Assembly (NCBI GenBank): GCA_948099385.1
Contig: CANUEZ040000129.1
Coordinates: 6,061,501-6,125,500, forward strand
Direction: 5' to 3'
Origin: Fasciola hepatica
Taxonomy: Eukaryota > Platyhelminthes > Trematoda > Plagiorchiida > Fasciolidae
Length of the DNA stretch: 64,000 nt
Part shown: positions 12,252 through 24,508 of the stretch, piece after piece
Layout of the letters: every line of letters starts with the position of its first letter
Numbering within the stretch: the first letter of the stretch is position 1
Notes under the pieces: generated by a model
Told to the model about the DNA's origin: nothing
Databases searched by the model: none
What the model saw: the letters and a program-made list of their open reading frames with translations, nothing else
Translations under genes and position numbers: made by a program

Positions 12252-12711
12252 TCACGCAGGACATCCAGGTAAATTTAGCCATAACCGTATGATATGCATA
12301 AATGACATGTATACCCGAGTAGCACAGCCAGTGAGACGCCTAATACTTTACCTAATATTTTCTGTACCATGGTACTGGAATGAAGCTAAGGAGGTTTCCT
12401 TTTAAAAATATTGTCGGTTTATTTCAATGATTTCATCCTGGGTGAATGAGAATACAAAAGCCAATACCAAAGTTAGAAGTTATACAAACACAATTCCCCG
12501 TTGCTCCAGTCACAACCCTAAGCATGCTCACTAAGACAGACAATCGCACATCTACAACCTAAAGAAAAAGTTATATTCTGTTCTGATCAGACAACCATTA
12601 CTATGCACTGAATGCGGTGGCTTTGGTTGCTATCTCCTAGCAGCAATCCAAAAGGAAATAATGAAGGAGAAGATAGTATGGAAGGAGCAAGAGGAGAACT
12701 ACACTACTGGA

Positions 12712-13235
12712 ACTGAGTCGATGAAGAAAGTTTGTGAATGCAAGAGCGCCACTGATCGCGGCATCTCGCCATATCTTCCGACGTATCTAACCATTGAGTG
12801 GGAGGGTCTCTTGGACCCTACCGAGGAAGACTGACACCCCCTACAAGGCCAAGTTCACTAGTCCGGCCTTTCACTCCTCCCCTTCATGTCATGGAATGAC
12901 CACCCTCAGTCCACTCCCAACAAGTACCCGCCTCAGGAAACATGGAACGCCGAGGAAATCTGTCAGGGGACACGCGTAACACATGGCCTAACTATTTTGG
13001 CCTAGTGAGCCTAAAATTTTTATCTAAAGATTCGATCCTTGAACCTAAGACTGTCCACCGAACCTCAACATTACTCGCGCGGTGTTCCCAACAGATTCGA
13101 ACAATACTACGAAGACATCGGTATCCATATACCGAAAATCTTCTTATGTCCTCCATCTGCAGTGGCCATGTCTCCAAACTATACAGAAGCGTGGGCCTGA
13201 CTGCTGCAGCATACACTGGACCCTGGATAGATAAA
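12712..13235 (-). mobile_element. RTE-clade LINE, 3' end (copy 1)
   Basis: Reading on the minus strand, the frame from about 13235 encodes the RTE C-terminus: VYAAAVRPTLLYSLETWPLQ, then RRFSVYGYRCLRSIVRICWE, then a degenerate 'LGHVLR' region, and in another frame GGHSMT, GPRDPPTQWLDTSEDMARCR and DQWRSCIHKL. These are the standard blocks downstream of the RT in trematode RTE elements. Frameshifts and in-frame stops show it is dead. It has no RT catalytic core, so it is a typical 5'-truncated LINE insertion. Its 5' boundary abuts a PLE 3' fragment transcribed the other way, with only about 30 bp of AAAGTACA-like repeat between them. Confidence 0.9.
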
Positions 13236-13261
13236 GTACAATAAAAAGTACATAAAGTACA

Positions 13262-13925
13262 CGAAATACGTACAACTGACACGCTGAAAGAAGAGTGCAG
13301 TACCTTGCTCAAGACTTTCGAGGCCAACGGATATCCAAAATCATTTGTATCCAAACACTCACAGCCACCACCGCGCAAAACGAAAGTTACCACAGTCCCA
13401 AAACTGACAGCCTACCTACAGTTGCCTTATAAAGGTGATGACATTAATACCCTTATCAGCAGACGGCTCAAATGTGCAGTTAATCGTACGTTTTATGCCG
13501 CAAAGATCATCATTCTCTATACAACCTCCCGGATGAAAATCCTATCGATAAAAGAACCGCTGCCTCTCCACGCCAAGTCAAATTGCATTTACAAGTTTAA
13601 GTGTGGGTGCTCAGCCACCTACATCGGTAGAACGGAGAGACAACTGTGTAATAGAATGGTTGAACATATTCCGGTTTGGTTACAAAGAACAATGAGCGGA
13701 CAGATACAATCAGTGACGTCATCGAACACACGCAGAAAACTCAGGTCATCCAATACGAAACACCTGTGGGAGACAAATCACTGTTAATCTGAGAACGGCG
13801 TTCACTGTCACTTATGTCACAAACAATTAACGATTATTGAGATACGCGGAGGCACTAGCAATTAACCAACGTCCCCCTAAACTGTGCAAACTGCGAGAAT
13901 GGATAATTACGTTAGCCTTGTCTTA
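13262..13925 (+). mobile_element. Penelope-like element, 3' end with GIY-YIG domain
   Basis: The long frame 13305-13787 encodes the PLE segment between RT and endonuclease (LLKTFEANGYPKSFVSKH, then LPYKGDDINTLISRRL and NRTFYAAK) followed by the GIY-YIG nuclease: NCIYKFKCGCSATYIGRTE, RQLCNRMVEH. The paired Cys before YIG and the following His are the zinc-finger-like feature of PLE endonucleases. After one or more frameshifts the C-terminus continues to about 13925 (EALAINQRPPKLCKLR in another frame). PLE nucleases nick the target for reverse transcription; here the element is broken by stops and lacks its RT. An insertion truncated at the 5' side is the simplest reading. Confidence 0.9.
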
Positions 13926-15175
13926 GTAACGCGTTTTTATTTGCTATCATTAGTTGTGTGTGTGTGCACTTTTGCCTTTGATCTCGTGAGAACGTTCAAT
14001 TTACCATTTATAAATGATTACCTTGACTGCAGTATGCACTAGTAGAGATGCAGCGAAATGGTTCGGAATACATCGTGCAATCTAATGCTATTGACTTGGG
14101 AGTATTTCTGGAAAAGTACCCGTTGTTGTCGCATTTTTCCTTCCAAAATGCGTTCTTCATCATGGCTCACTTATGCTTATCACCTACTTTCACCCATCGT
14201 CCACCTCTCCAGTGGTGTACAAAAAGCCTTGCATGATTTTCTAGGTGGTCGAGTTGAATTCCTCCTTGTGAACATATACTGTGATTTGCAATACTAACCT
14301 GGTGTTCTTTTTATGGGATATAATGTACTCACCGTATAACTCGACAGCAACTGCATGGTGACGTATGCTTATGGAAGTGGAGCATGCGCGCTCCCACCTA
14401 ACTGTAAAACGCACTTGCGAGACCAGCTGAACTATGTGCCTGCATGAATACGTTGTGATGATCAGTAATAAAAGCTATCAATAGCTTTGAGTAGATTGGT
14501 ACCTATATCACGGCTAAAGTTAGAGTTTGGGAAACCAGATCACAAAAAAGAAGGCGGAAAATGCTTCGTTGAATCTGGGTCACTTGAGGCATCGCCACGA
14601 CATCTCTTTTTATTGACGGGAGTGGTCTACAAAGCCGGAGTGTGCAGTGCTTTATTCTGCAGACCCGAATCCTAGCCGTCTTGCGCTGATAAGGCTCGGT
14701 GACAGTGTGCGTCTAATCAACGATGTCTGCAAAAGATAGCTCCCCCTTAGCGTTCGGAAAAAACACCCCACGAATACACAAATTCAATGAATTAGATAGG
14801 GTTGGGATAATTGTTCATCGCTTTTCCGAATAATTTTTAATGATTCAAAGAACACATTTTGGGAGTGAGTATCAATTCATGCGCTCATATCGTCACCAAG
14901 CTATCTGAAAAGTTATCGCAAAAAGGTGGATTGGTTAGCTGAAACAGTGGCCTAAAGACAAACATGTCTTATTGAAACGTAGAGAATAAAATTAATTGTT
15001 TTCGAGTATTAGACCTAGGTGTTGGGTAATGGGAAACCGGGGAGAATATAGCAATTGATAACAACTTCACTTCAGTAATCTTCAGGTTTAAGAGGATTTG
15101 TGAATGACGAACAATTTAATAAAATAAGAACGAACGTGAAGCCGGTTGCCATGGCTCCTTCACACGAACACACAA

Positions 15176-15220
<45 letters not shown>

Positions 15221-16955
15221 AATTGGCAGGACCATCACATTTGTTTCGCTGACAAACGCAAAGGTAATGGAGAAAATATTCCTTTCGGACAGCTAGTCAT
15301 CTGGGGTCAGTGGTCCAGGGTTACGAGAGTGTTTACCACTCTGAGGCCAAGGACTATCACGTGGTTGGAGATGTTTGTTTGGTAAAACAAAAGATCAGGG
15401 ACTGGGTTTGGTAAGAGTATGCATGGCAATCGATAGTGCGAACCCATAGCAACTGAAAACAACGCCAACTCAAAAATTATGAGTTCATCAAAAGGGAGTC
15501 CACCCACACAGTTCTAAAAAAGTGCAACTCAATAAGAAAAACGAAAGTCGGCTTTTTCGTCCACTCTTTTCAGAAGAAGGATTTCGAAAGTCTATGTTAA
15601 CTCGGCAGTTGCGTTTTTGATTATACCAACGATATAAAGAGCTTTCTCTTCAAAAACAGGTAATTTGTGCTAAGGACGGCCCATTGAATTGGTAATATCA
15701 ACAATTGGAAGTAGGTTTACGCTACTTGTATTAATCAGTGGTTGAGTTTTCCCATAGAGGTTTTTCTATTATTCAGAGTAATGAGATTATCACTTAGACT
15801 CCAACTTACAGACGTGTACATATTTGGTTAGGCCACAGAGCTTTCAAAAAGAGAAGATCACCCTTTAAATACAACACCGAGGTTGACGAGTGAATTTCAT
15901 GTCTATACTCTCGTTTTCTTATGAAGAAATCTGAATCAGAAGTGCAGTAACTGTATTGACTTTGTTTTATCAGGAATCCACCTTATTCGTTGTTTGCACA
16001 GAATGTGATTTTGATGGTATTACCGGTAAACGTCCTTCGTGGTTTACGTCCGTTCAACATTTTCACCTGGCCCATGCAGTTTAAATTACTCCACAGCAGG
16101 ACCATTATTAGACTGCTGACAACGTGCACACGTTTTACGTTAATTTCAGCACATTTTTCAATTCTTAAATAAATCTTTTTATTGTTATATGAGGTACAAA
16201 AAAATAAATGTGATGACTTCGAATATCGGTTTTATAGCGGATTTTTTAAGAAATATGATTGAAAGGTCATAAGGAAATTAGTTCAAATGGAATACAACTA
16301 ATAATATTTTCATGTTCTCCTCATACTAAGAAGGTCTGTTATAACAGTTTGGTTATTACGATCTAAACGGCAAAATGATGAATTTCTCCTTTAAGACACA
16401 TCAAGAGCCAACTTTTGTTTGTAAGATTTGCTCTTATAGGGGGAGGGAGGGGGTAAATACCGTAAAACAAAAGAAATGACAGGCTGTGCTACATGCCCTC
16501 GATCAGTGGTCAAAACGTATTTAGTCAAACTAGGCGGAATTGAATAATTTCCACAGCAATGATACTTATTCACCAAATGTTCTATCCTCATTGGCAAATG
16601 AGTTTGCAAAGAACCATTTTTCTAAACCTGTAATTTTCTACGGAGAATGATGCATCGTTGAATGTTCAAATTACCTGCTTGAGTAAGTGAGCATTCTCAG
16701 CCTGCATTGTTGGTGATCTTGAACCGGTCAGGCTATCTCGTTATGTGAACATGTTTGAACTTTCAATGTCAACTTATTTCGATACATTATTGCTCATGAG
16801 TTCAATCGAAAGGCACAACCCATAGGCACAAACTCCTAGTATATTATTTGAGTTGCTCGAAAACTGATCTTGAGACTTGAAGTGTATAATTTCATAAGAT
16901 ACCAATAAATCGGATTTGGTAGCCATCCAGACGACAGTTAAATACTGTCACCGAA
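13926..16955. other. Unrecognised DNA with PLE 3' flank
   Basis: The first ~120 bp after the PLE (a short TG run near 13958, then AT-rich sequence) may be its 3' UTR. Beyond that nothing coding could be supported. The stretch 14320-14720 is locally GC-richer but shows no domain. A (TA)n tract is listed separately. Confidence 0.45.
15178..15216. repeat. (TA)n microsatellite
   Basis: About 39 bp of uninterrupted alternating T and A. Confidence 0.98.
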
Positions 16956-16959
16956 TTCA

Positions 16960-17050
16960 CTGACTACGACGGAGATTCGAACATCTGATCTCAGAGCAGG
17001 TGAGCAATTGATGACAAACCGTTACCTCCCAGCTTGTTGAGCTGCTGTCA
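16960..17050 (-). mobile_element. tRNA-like SINE head (family C)
   Basis: On the minus strand an A-box-like CAGCTCAACAAGCTGGGAGG (about 17045-17026) is followed by a near-canonical B box, GATGTTCGAATCTCC (16985-16971). The overall spacing, about 74 bp, is a little longer than in a real tRNA, and no acceptor stem can be paired. This fits a tRNA-derived SINE head or tRNA pseudogene rather than a working tRNA gene. Its 3' flank does not match families A or B. Confidence 0.45.
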
Positions 17051-17059
17051 GGTAAGCTG

Positions 17060-20000
17060 TTGGTCGCTGTTATATATGGTAGTGACTTTTGAATGGAAAA
17101 CGTGGAAATTGAATCTGTCTTGGGCAACACAACATTCATCTTGTATGCTGTGAAGAACCACATACGGCTAATTACCAGGACGACAACAAGGGCATAAAAA
17201 AGACACGGGAATTGTTTTTACGCTGTTACTGTCTCACGCATTTTTCTGCCTGTAAAACAAAGAGTCCATGAAAACCGACGTAGTGATAATTCTACGCTGC
17301 CTTTTGCACAAGTCTTTGTCTTCGGTAGAAAGTAAAATCCATGTTCTATTTGAGAAAGTTTTTCGGTGTTAGCCAATCACTGAACAATACCCAATTTGCG
17401 GGGTAAATTAGCGGATTTTCTCGAGTAATGACTCTGAACATATCATTTTGTACTGATGAATCACTCATTTCTGATAACAACCTCACCCTAAAGTTTTTGA
17501 AGTCAAGAAATTCCAGTAACACGGCCCTATTTATTTTCTGCAGTAAACTTAAAAATTCACGTGTTTGCTACAAAATCTGCAGTCCTGTTTGGTTATTGAG
17601 TACATTGAGGGAAGCTGTGAATGATTCAGAGAATCAGTTCAGTGAGGTGCATCATAACGATGCAGTTTTCCACTAACGACTATTTTGAACACTTTCTTTG
17701 ATGAGATAATCACTGAGTGCACTGAAGTGAATAAAATATTCCGTCTTGCTCCTGAACCCCTATAGTACCCTGTTTTTCGGACAAACGTGTTGTCTAGACA
17801 TGGTCATATGCCGACTTCTGTTAAAAATTTGTAAAGCAACACTCATTTGGCCGTAGATTACCTGGGATAACGCACGGTTTTAGTTTATGTATAAATTGAT
17901 GAATATATGTTGGAAACCAGAAAGTAAGATGGACGGAAATTTGGTGGATACCGATTCCGTTTGGTCCTCGCTATTAGGAAAATATAGGTAATGCAAGCTG
18001 AGTCCCACACTTTCCTTATTAGGCCATACCATGAATAGTCTGTTTCTATCGTACAGTATGCCACCAGTTTCTCCGATGTCAATGGTGCTGGGAGTGTACC
18101 AACCCATCAGCAAACGTGACGGAAAGCTAGATGTTTACCGTGTTTCGTTGATATTCCTTCACATTTTTTGGAGCCACACTGTTTATTGTGCTTGTATACT
18201 CGGCCGATAGTGCTTCCTCAGCATTCCGTGATTGTTCATTAGTGGTTAGCTGTTGACGCATCGAGACAAGTTACCGCATATTCAAAAATATTCAAAGAAA
18301 CTGTATACCCTGTATCGGTTGATAAGATAAATCATTCTAATGCACGCCATCTTTGTCGTTTTTCGTAAAACCCAAAGAAGTCAAGAATTCGGTACTCAGC
18401 CAATTTTCAACTTATAATTTTGACCAAATGTACTATCCACGGGAACATTTCTGATCAAGACGAAGTTTACATTCATCTGATGTTATCGGATATATGGTAT
18501 TGCCAAGTAAAGTGAAAGCTTAGGAATGAACATCGGAAAAGAAAATTTGAGGACACGATGAAAACGTTCACTCAACATAGAACGTACGGCAAAATTGACC
18601 ACAGATATAATAAGTCGTAATATCTAGCAAAGGTGGAATAGATTCTGATGTGACTGTTCATCTTACGCGACGAAATTATCGGCCCATTAACGTCACAAAG
18701 GACTGTCATATTTGGAGTTGCTGCGCTGATGGCTACTGCCATAGGTGTCTTCATGGCAATGGTCATATCTTGTCACCAGTATGCGAAGCAAATGGGTCGG
18801 TAATACGTTTGGCTCCTTAGTGAATTCGCTTCTGATGAAATCTGATTAGAAAAAACATTAACCTGCTCTCAAATGAATGCTATAACTGGGTTTCAGTTTG
18901 GTTCTTTTTCACATCAATTTTGTGTATGGTTTCACACAGAGGAATTGATTCTGCGAAAACATTTGATTGCCACCAACTTAGTCCCAGTTTGGCCAAACTA
19001 TATCTGTTTTATTTCTCTACAAAAAGCATTGTGTTACGCAGGATCTAACTGCATTTTTACAATAACTAGCTTGATAGTCAGTAAGCCGCTGAAAACTTTT
19101 CGCTCATTTGGCTGCTAGCTTTTAGACGCGTGCTGCTTACATGCGTAATCATTCACACTCGCCTTAGTGGTGCATTGTGCGCGGAATGTTCCGTCATATG
19201 TCCCACTAGGATCTGCTTTCTTCCCATTTGGCTTGACAGACAAAAATATCGCAAGTGAAAGAATATAGTATAGGATGAGTACTCAGCAATTACCCTGGTG
19301 TAGTCGATTCCCGAGAAGCTAAATTACAACAATGATGACAGAGGTATAAAAACTTATCGTGGACAGAATAATATGAGAAGTACGTTATGTCGTACCTTTG
19401 GTCGTACACCAGTTCTTCCAGATTTGTATTCTGATATGTGAGTGGGCCCATACTGTACACAAAAAGTGATAATGAACATTTCATCCCTGTGTGTTTTACA
19501 GCGAGATGAAAGATGACCCATGAAGCCTTCGCATTCAGTAGTTAGGAGAATACTCTGCAACAAATATGAAACGTTCGTGCTAAAATGAGACGTTTTACAC
19601 AGAGAAAAGAAGAATTCAAAAGACACCGATTTCATTTACATTTGGATGGTACCTTTATCCTTCACGTGGTCTCAACCCTTGGTGAGCAAACATCGACAAA
19701 GTCGGAGGCATTATATGGTTAGCTTTTTACCTTACTGAAAGTTATTTTCGTGGTAATTTTATAGTATTAAACACACCTCCGTCGTATCCGCCCCAAACAC
19801 AGTTTTTATCTAAAACCACATTATAACAAAGTATGACCTGATCTGGATCTTTCAGGCGTAAATGCATCTCACGTATTTGTGGTATTTCGCACACTCAGCA
19901 GGAGGGCTGTCGTTCCTCATTGTACATCGCATTTGGGTAATGGAATGATATGGTTTCGGTACGACACTGACGGCTTTTCCTACTACAAAATTTAACAATT

Positions 20001-20550
20001 CATCTTTACTCGTAAAGAATCAAAGTAGTAAGACCACGTCGCTGAATCATTTGTTATTATACATATTGCTTACAACATTTTCCGCCGATACTAAAGTTTG
20101 GCATTGTGAAAAACGGAATACGTCTCTTTGGATGTATAACTGATTATGATAATATACGATTTCACTCGTGAGTATCCTACTTATTTTATCTTCTGACTTG
20201 AAGACTGCTTTTTGTCTCTTCATTTTGAGTAAGCTATGACTTTTGTAAAATGGTGTAGCTTCAGCGGTATTGCTGCACTCTGTTTATACAATACTTTTCT
20301 GTCTCATTTTTGCTGAGGTCTATCCATAACCTCATCTGCATCTCGTGAATCGCCAAGGATCAAACTGCCACTGTGATGCATTGTTTCCACGACCGATTTC
20401 TCTTATTCATTTCAGCTGAACTTATTCAACCAATAACCTCACACTTCTGTGATCTGGTTTCAGTTACTACCTTCCAGCATCGTCTAGTAAATGGCAAAAA
20501 GAGTCGAAATCTGCAGAGGCAATATCCAATTAAAAGAATCAAAGTATTAG
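17060..20550. other. Unrecognised DNA, one weak first-exon candidate
   Basis: No gene can be supported. On the minus strand an ATG at 18766 starts a 34-codon frame (MTIAMKTPMAVAISAA...) that ends at a good donor consensus, CGC/GTAAGA, near 18665, with an upstream in-frame stop; it could be a short first coding exon but has no other support. The rest is AT-rich with short open frames only. Confidence 0.35.
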
Positions 20551-20554
20551 GCGG

Positions 20555-21545
20555 AAATCAAGAGAACAATGAAAGAGTCCGAATGCAACTACGCCACTGG
20601 CCGCGACACCCAAACATGTCACCTAATATCTCCAGTCATTCGGTAGGTGGGTCACGTGGACCCCGACCTGGAATTCTGAGACGTCCGACTTGGCCAAGTC
20701 CACTGGTCAGGTTTTTCATACCTTTTTGCCATGGCACGAACTGACCACCTAGACCTACCTTCCAATCAATTCCGGTCTAGGAGAACAGCGTACGCCTAGG
20801 AATTATATCGGTGTGCATACGTAACGCATGTATCAACCACCCTAACTTGTTCAGACTCGGTACTTGATCTACAGACTGAATTCTGGTTCCAAACACAGTA
20901 CACCTAACCACAGCATTACTGACACAGTGTTCCCATCGTACTCGGACAATGCTGCGGAGATATCGGTGCTCGAACACCGACAATATTCCCTAATCTCCTA
21001 CTCTTGATGGTCTTGTTTCTGAGCCTTACAAAACAACAGATCTATCCGCCGCTTCCACACTTACCCTTTACCGCCAAAATAATGTCGCCCCGGCGCCCCA
21101 GATGAAGGACATTGGCAATAGCCCTCTGTATACCCGATGGCATTTCATCTGATATCTGCCCGCCTGGTGAGACTTACATGCCTAGGTAACCAAACCTATC
21201 CATTTCAGATAGAGTTCTCCCTGCCAAGAAGTGGTTTGGCGTCGAGCGAGCCCAGTCCTGCATCAGCATGTTACACTATGAAGATGCAAAATGCATCCCA
21301 AATATTGCCACATTTTTGTTTATGCTATCTAAGAGAGCTTACAACTTACCTGGATCTTCACTCAGCAGAACAATATCATCCGAGTATTCAAAGTCACTCT
21401 GCTGTCTGAGCAAAGATAGCTGCCGCTATGCTCCCTTGAGGATAGGGCTATTTCAAGAATCATTTCTGTTGGAAAACTGGAGATGAAGGCTGAAAGACAA
21501 GCACCACATCCCCTGGTGAATTTGGGGAAAGATTGTTTCAAGCGC
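20555..21545 (-). mobile_element. RTE-clade LINE, RT core to 3' end (copy 2)
   Basis: On the minus strand several frames together cover the second half of an RTE ORF: a degenerate GVRQGC-type block (TRGCGACLSAFISSFPTEM) near 21500; the catalytic motif FEYSDDIVLLSEDPG (Y-S-D-D at 21386-21375, canonical YADD); LLDSINKNVAIFGMHF; LAGRTLSEMDRFGYLGM, SPGGQISDEM and a degenerate HL.RR.DI block; then FEHRYLRSIVRVRWEH and, further on, GRGPRDPP and QWRSCIRTL. Multiple frameshifts and stops make it inactive. It is the most complete RTE copy here and gives the best view of the family. The insertion orientation is opposite to copies 3 to 5. Confidence 0.92.
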
Positions 21546-22589
21546 AAACTTGGTTAGACCAAATGAAGTGCGATGACTTCCTCCACCGTCAAGAGAAGAC
21601 CCTGGTACTCCACTCCTACGTCCATCTAGTAGAGGTTTTTAGATAGTTACAAAGTTTCTCTCCATGTGTATTTGCTGGAGTGTCCCGCAGAGCGGAATAA
21701 TAAATAGAACCAGATGTTGCCTATCAACTAGTTCTGGGAACGGACTTCGTCTCTCCTCTACCCATCGACCATTCAGGCGTAATTGCATCTCCGGCTTAAG
21801 GAAGACATCCTGCATAGCTCTTTGGGTCAACGAGGCACGAAATTTATCACACCATGCCAAGGTGCAATCTCGTCGTGATGAATCCGTATACCTCTTGCAA
21901 ACATATAACTCGGTCACTTTCGACATGTTGAATTTTCATATTACTGGATGGAATTCAACAAATTAGCTGTTTCATCTTTATCGGACAAGCTTTACCTGTT
22001 TCAACTAAACGACTTTTGATTTTATCTGCACTATACAATTCACATGAAGTTCGTCCCCCCCCCCTCTACCGGTTACCTACATAATTAAACGTTCCCAAAA
22101 AATCTCCAATACTTTTTCTGTGCCACAGAATTTTTCCAAGAAGTTAAATTTAGTATGGATTTTCCTTCAAAACCAGATGGTTGCTGTCAGTTTTGTCCCC
22201 AAAACAGTCCCATTTGAACATATCACGGATTCACAAACCTGCTGGGTTTCCTACTTCGAAATGCAGTCGGTTGTTCCCCGTGAATTCCGACTGTACACGC
22301 ATACAGGCACACACAGACGCATTTGCACACAGTACCACTTGAGAAAAAATTTCCCGGAGGAATGTTCAAATAGGCCACGGATTTTTGGGTCTGCGTAATG
22401 CCTGCATGTCCATGTGGCAGTGCACTTCATGCGTGAGGTAACATGATGGACAACTGTGCAATAATATTATTTTTGTTACTTTTTGGGGAAAGAATAATAC
22501 GAATATAATACCCTCCAATTTTTCACACGTGTCAGAAACAGAGTGACTGTTATTCAAAGTGCGCAAACTTGGTTAGACTAAATAAAAGA
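21543..22589 (+). repeat. Pair of 27-bp direct repeats ~1 kb apart
   Basis: The sequence GCGCAAACTTGGTTAGAC followed by YAAATRAAG occurs at 21543-21570 and again at about 22561-22588, with two differences. Such a long match is unlikely by chance. The first copy lies in the RTE relic just upstream of its degenerate GVRQGC block, so the second could be a further scrap of the same family, or the two could mark the edges of an insertion. Confidence 0.6.
21600..21966 (-). mobile_element. Possible upstream RTE linker segment
   Basis: A 95-codon minus-strand frame (21639-21926) directly upstream of RTE copy 2 contains QLRLNGRWVEERRSPFPEL, which resembles the 'RWVEHF..LL' linker found between endonuclease and RT in RTE elements. 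If so, the RT fingers between this and 21545 are deleted. The resemblance is short, and the segment may instead be unrelated. Confidence 0.35.
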
Positions 22590-24355
22590 AGCTCATTCGT
22601 TTTTTTCCAACTATGAAGCATAATACAGACGGCAACTTTAACATGATTACTGACTTTTCTCAGAAAATGTTTCTGTGAAGGGTATTTTACTGTCCAGCCA
22701 TTCCTTGTTCAACACAATAAAAGGACAGTCACTTAGGGATGTCGTAAGAAAAAAAACTATTTCACATGCAGGCAAAAATATAATCCATCGGCAGCTTCCT
22801 GATTCTTCGATTCATATCGGTGATGTTACTGCTGCGCATTGGTAATTGAAGCTACCGGATGAAACGTGATAAATGGATTTGTTCCCTGTGGCGGATTGGT
22901 AACAGCTGTTCCAAAGCATTTTATGATTTCCGCACCAGTTGGTTTTCAGATTAGCTCAATTCGGATGTCACACAATCACTTACTTACACGTACCACGAGT
23001 GCACATATGGCTTTAGGGCTGCTGAATCTTCATGGCAGAAACATGAATTCGATGTCGAAGCCGAGCATTTCATATATAAAGACGACTACAGACTACATCA
23101 GTAATGATATTCTAACCTCTATAACCCAGTAGTAATTTCTCGCATCCTTAGCTCGGGAAAAGCCATAACCGGGACTGTGAACAAAACTATATTTCCATAC
23201 AAAATCGGATATGAAATGATTTTGTCGAGACGATTTGTGTTTTTCTTAGGGCAACAGCATGATTCAAATAATAGCACCAACGACAGAAATGTGGATTAAT
23301 CTGAGATGGAGAGGAAAATCAACATGAGGCAAATCTTGCAAGTAATCTGGCTAAATATACAGGTTTTAGCCAATGTGTCTTCTTTCAAAAGCAAAACACA
23401 AACAGATTCGTTTGTTGTTGGTGTTCGAGCGACATGAAAAACATGCAAAGATTAGCTCCTCATGGAACCGCGATGTCGAAACCGATGAGATTAGAACACG
23501 GAGTAGGCCATAGAAAAATTAATATGCTCCATGTAGATGACACATATATATGGCAGAAATACCGAATCTTAGGCAGATATACAACATGCGCAAACAAAGC
23601 CTTAAATGTGTTATGAATTATTACGTGAAGTAAATGCATCTAAAAGGCATGGAAGGTGTGCAACAAAAATTTGTGACTGAAAGCAATACACTGTCATTAT
23701 TACCGGGATCATTTGAGAAGCTAAATGGTTTGAATATCTTCTTGAATGGATAGCCTACACCAAAAGATGTACAATGATTTTGTCGTCCTCTGGGTCTCAT
23801 TTGCCGTTGCAGTTGTTGTGATCATGGTAAGTGGCAGAGAGTAAACAAAAGCTGAGCCGCCCGTAGCCGGTAATCAAACAGCCAGCATTAGGGATATGCG
23901 TGAGTGACACCGTTGAAATGAGTTACACACACGCGCTATCGTACATTCGATTCAGGTCACTCGATCTGTGGCTGAATCGATTAGTTATCAAGTAATGCCG
24001 GGAGTGAAACAAGTATACGTTTCAACGGGTGCGTGTTTGTGCATGAGAAGGGTATTTATTAATTGTCCACGTAGAATGAGTGCCTGTTCAAGCCGGACAT
24101 AGCAACCGTAGTTTTCTAGATGTTTCATAACACCCTGTTTTTGATGCACGGCAACTGCAGTAAATTCGTTCATGCAAAACACTCAGTTCAATACCGAAAT
24201 CAGTTAAGAGTAATTTATAAATTTGATATTTACCGTGGCCAACTGAGGTGAAATTCTACCGCTTCCGAGTTAGGGAAAACTGTTCGATTGTTAGACTAGT
24301 GACGGTGAAGTTCAGTGGTTTATAATAATTGCCTGAAAAATCCCACAGAACACAT
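22590..24355. other. Unrecognised DNA
   Basis: Short open frames only, no recognisable domain, repeat or RNA gene on either strand. Confidence 0.5.
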
Positions 24356-24357
24356 TG

Positions 24358-24508
24358 AGAATAAATAACGTGAAGAACAAGTTGGTTTTCAGTTACTCAT
24401 ACTCATACCGATATATAACAATGTATGTTGTGAGTCAAACATATTGTTATGTTGTGATATGAGTACGAATAACTGAAATCGAGCTTGTTGACCACTTTGT
24501 TTATTTAC
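24358..24508. repeat. Compact imperfect hairpin (~70-bp arms)
   Basis: The segment folds on itself: the arm beginning AACAAGTTGGTTTTCAGTTA (24376) pairs with the arm ending CTGAAATCGAGCTTGTT (24489), with a loop of about 8 nt around 24430-24436. Weaker pairing extends outward to about 24358 and 24508. It could be a small MITE-like element or the foldback precursor of a small RNA. No terminal duplication or poly-T end is evident. Confidence 0.7.

Noticed and set aside
13305..13787. Host GIY-YIG nuclease gene
   Set aside because: The flanking NGYP...YAAK blocks and the C-terminal EALAI segment are those of Penelope-like elements, and the frame is broken.
20373..20744. 123-codon plus-strand open frame as a gene
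   Set aside because: It is the antisense shadow of the RTE 3' end on the minus strand.
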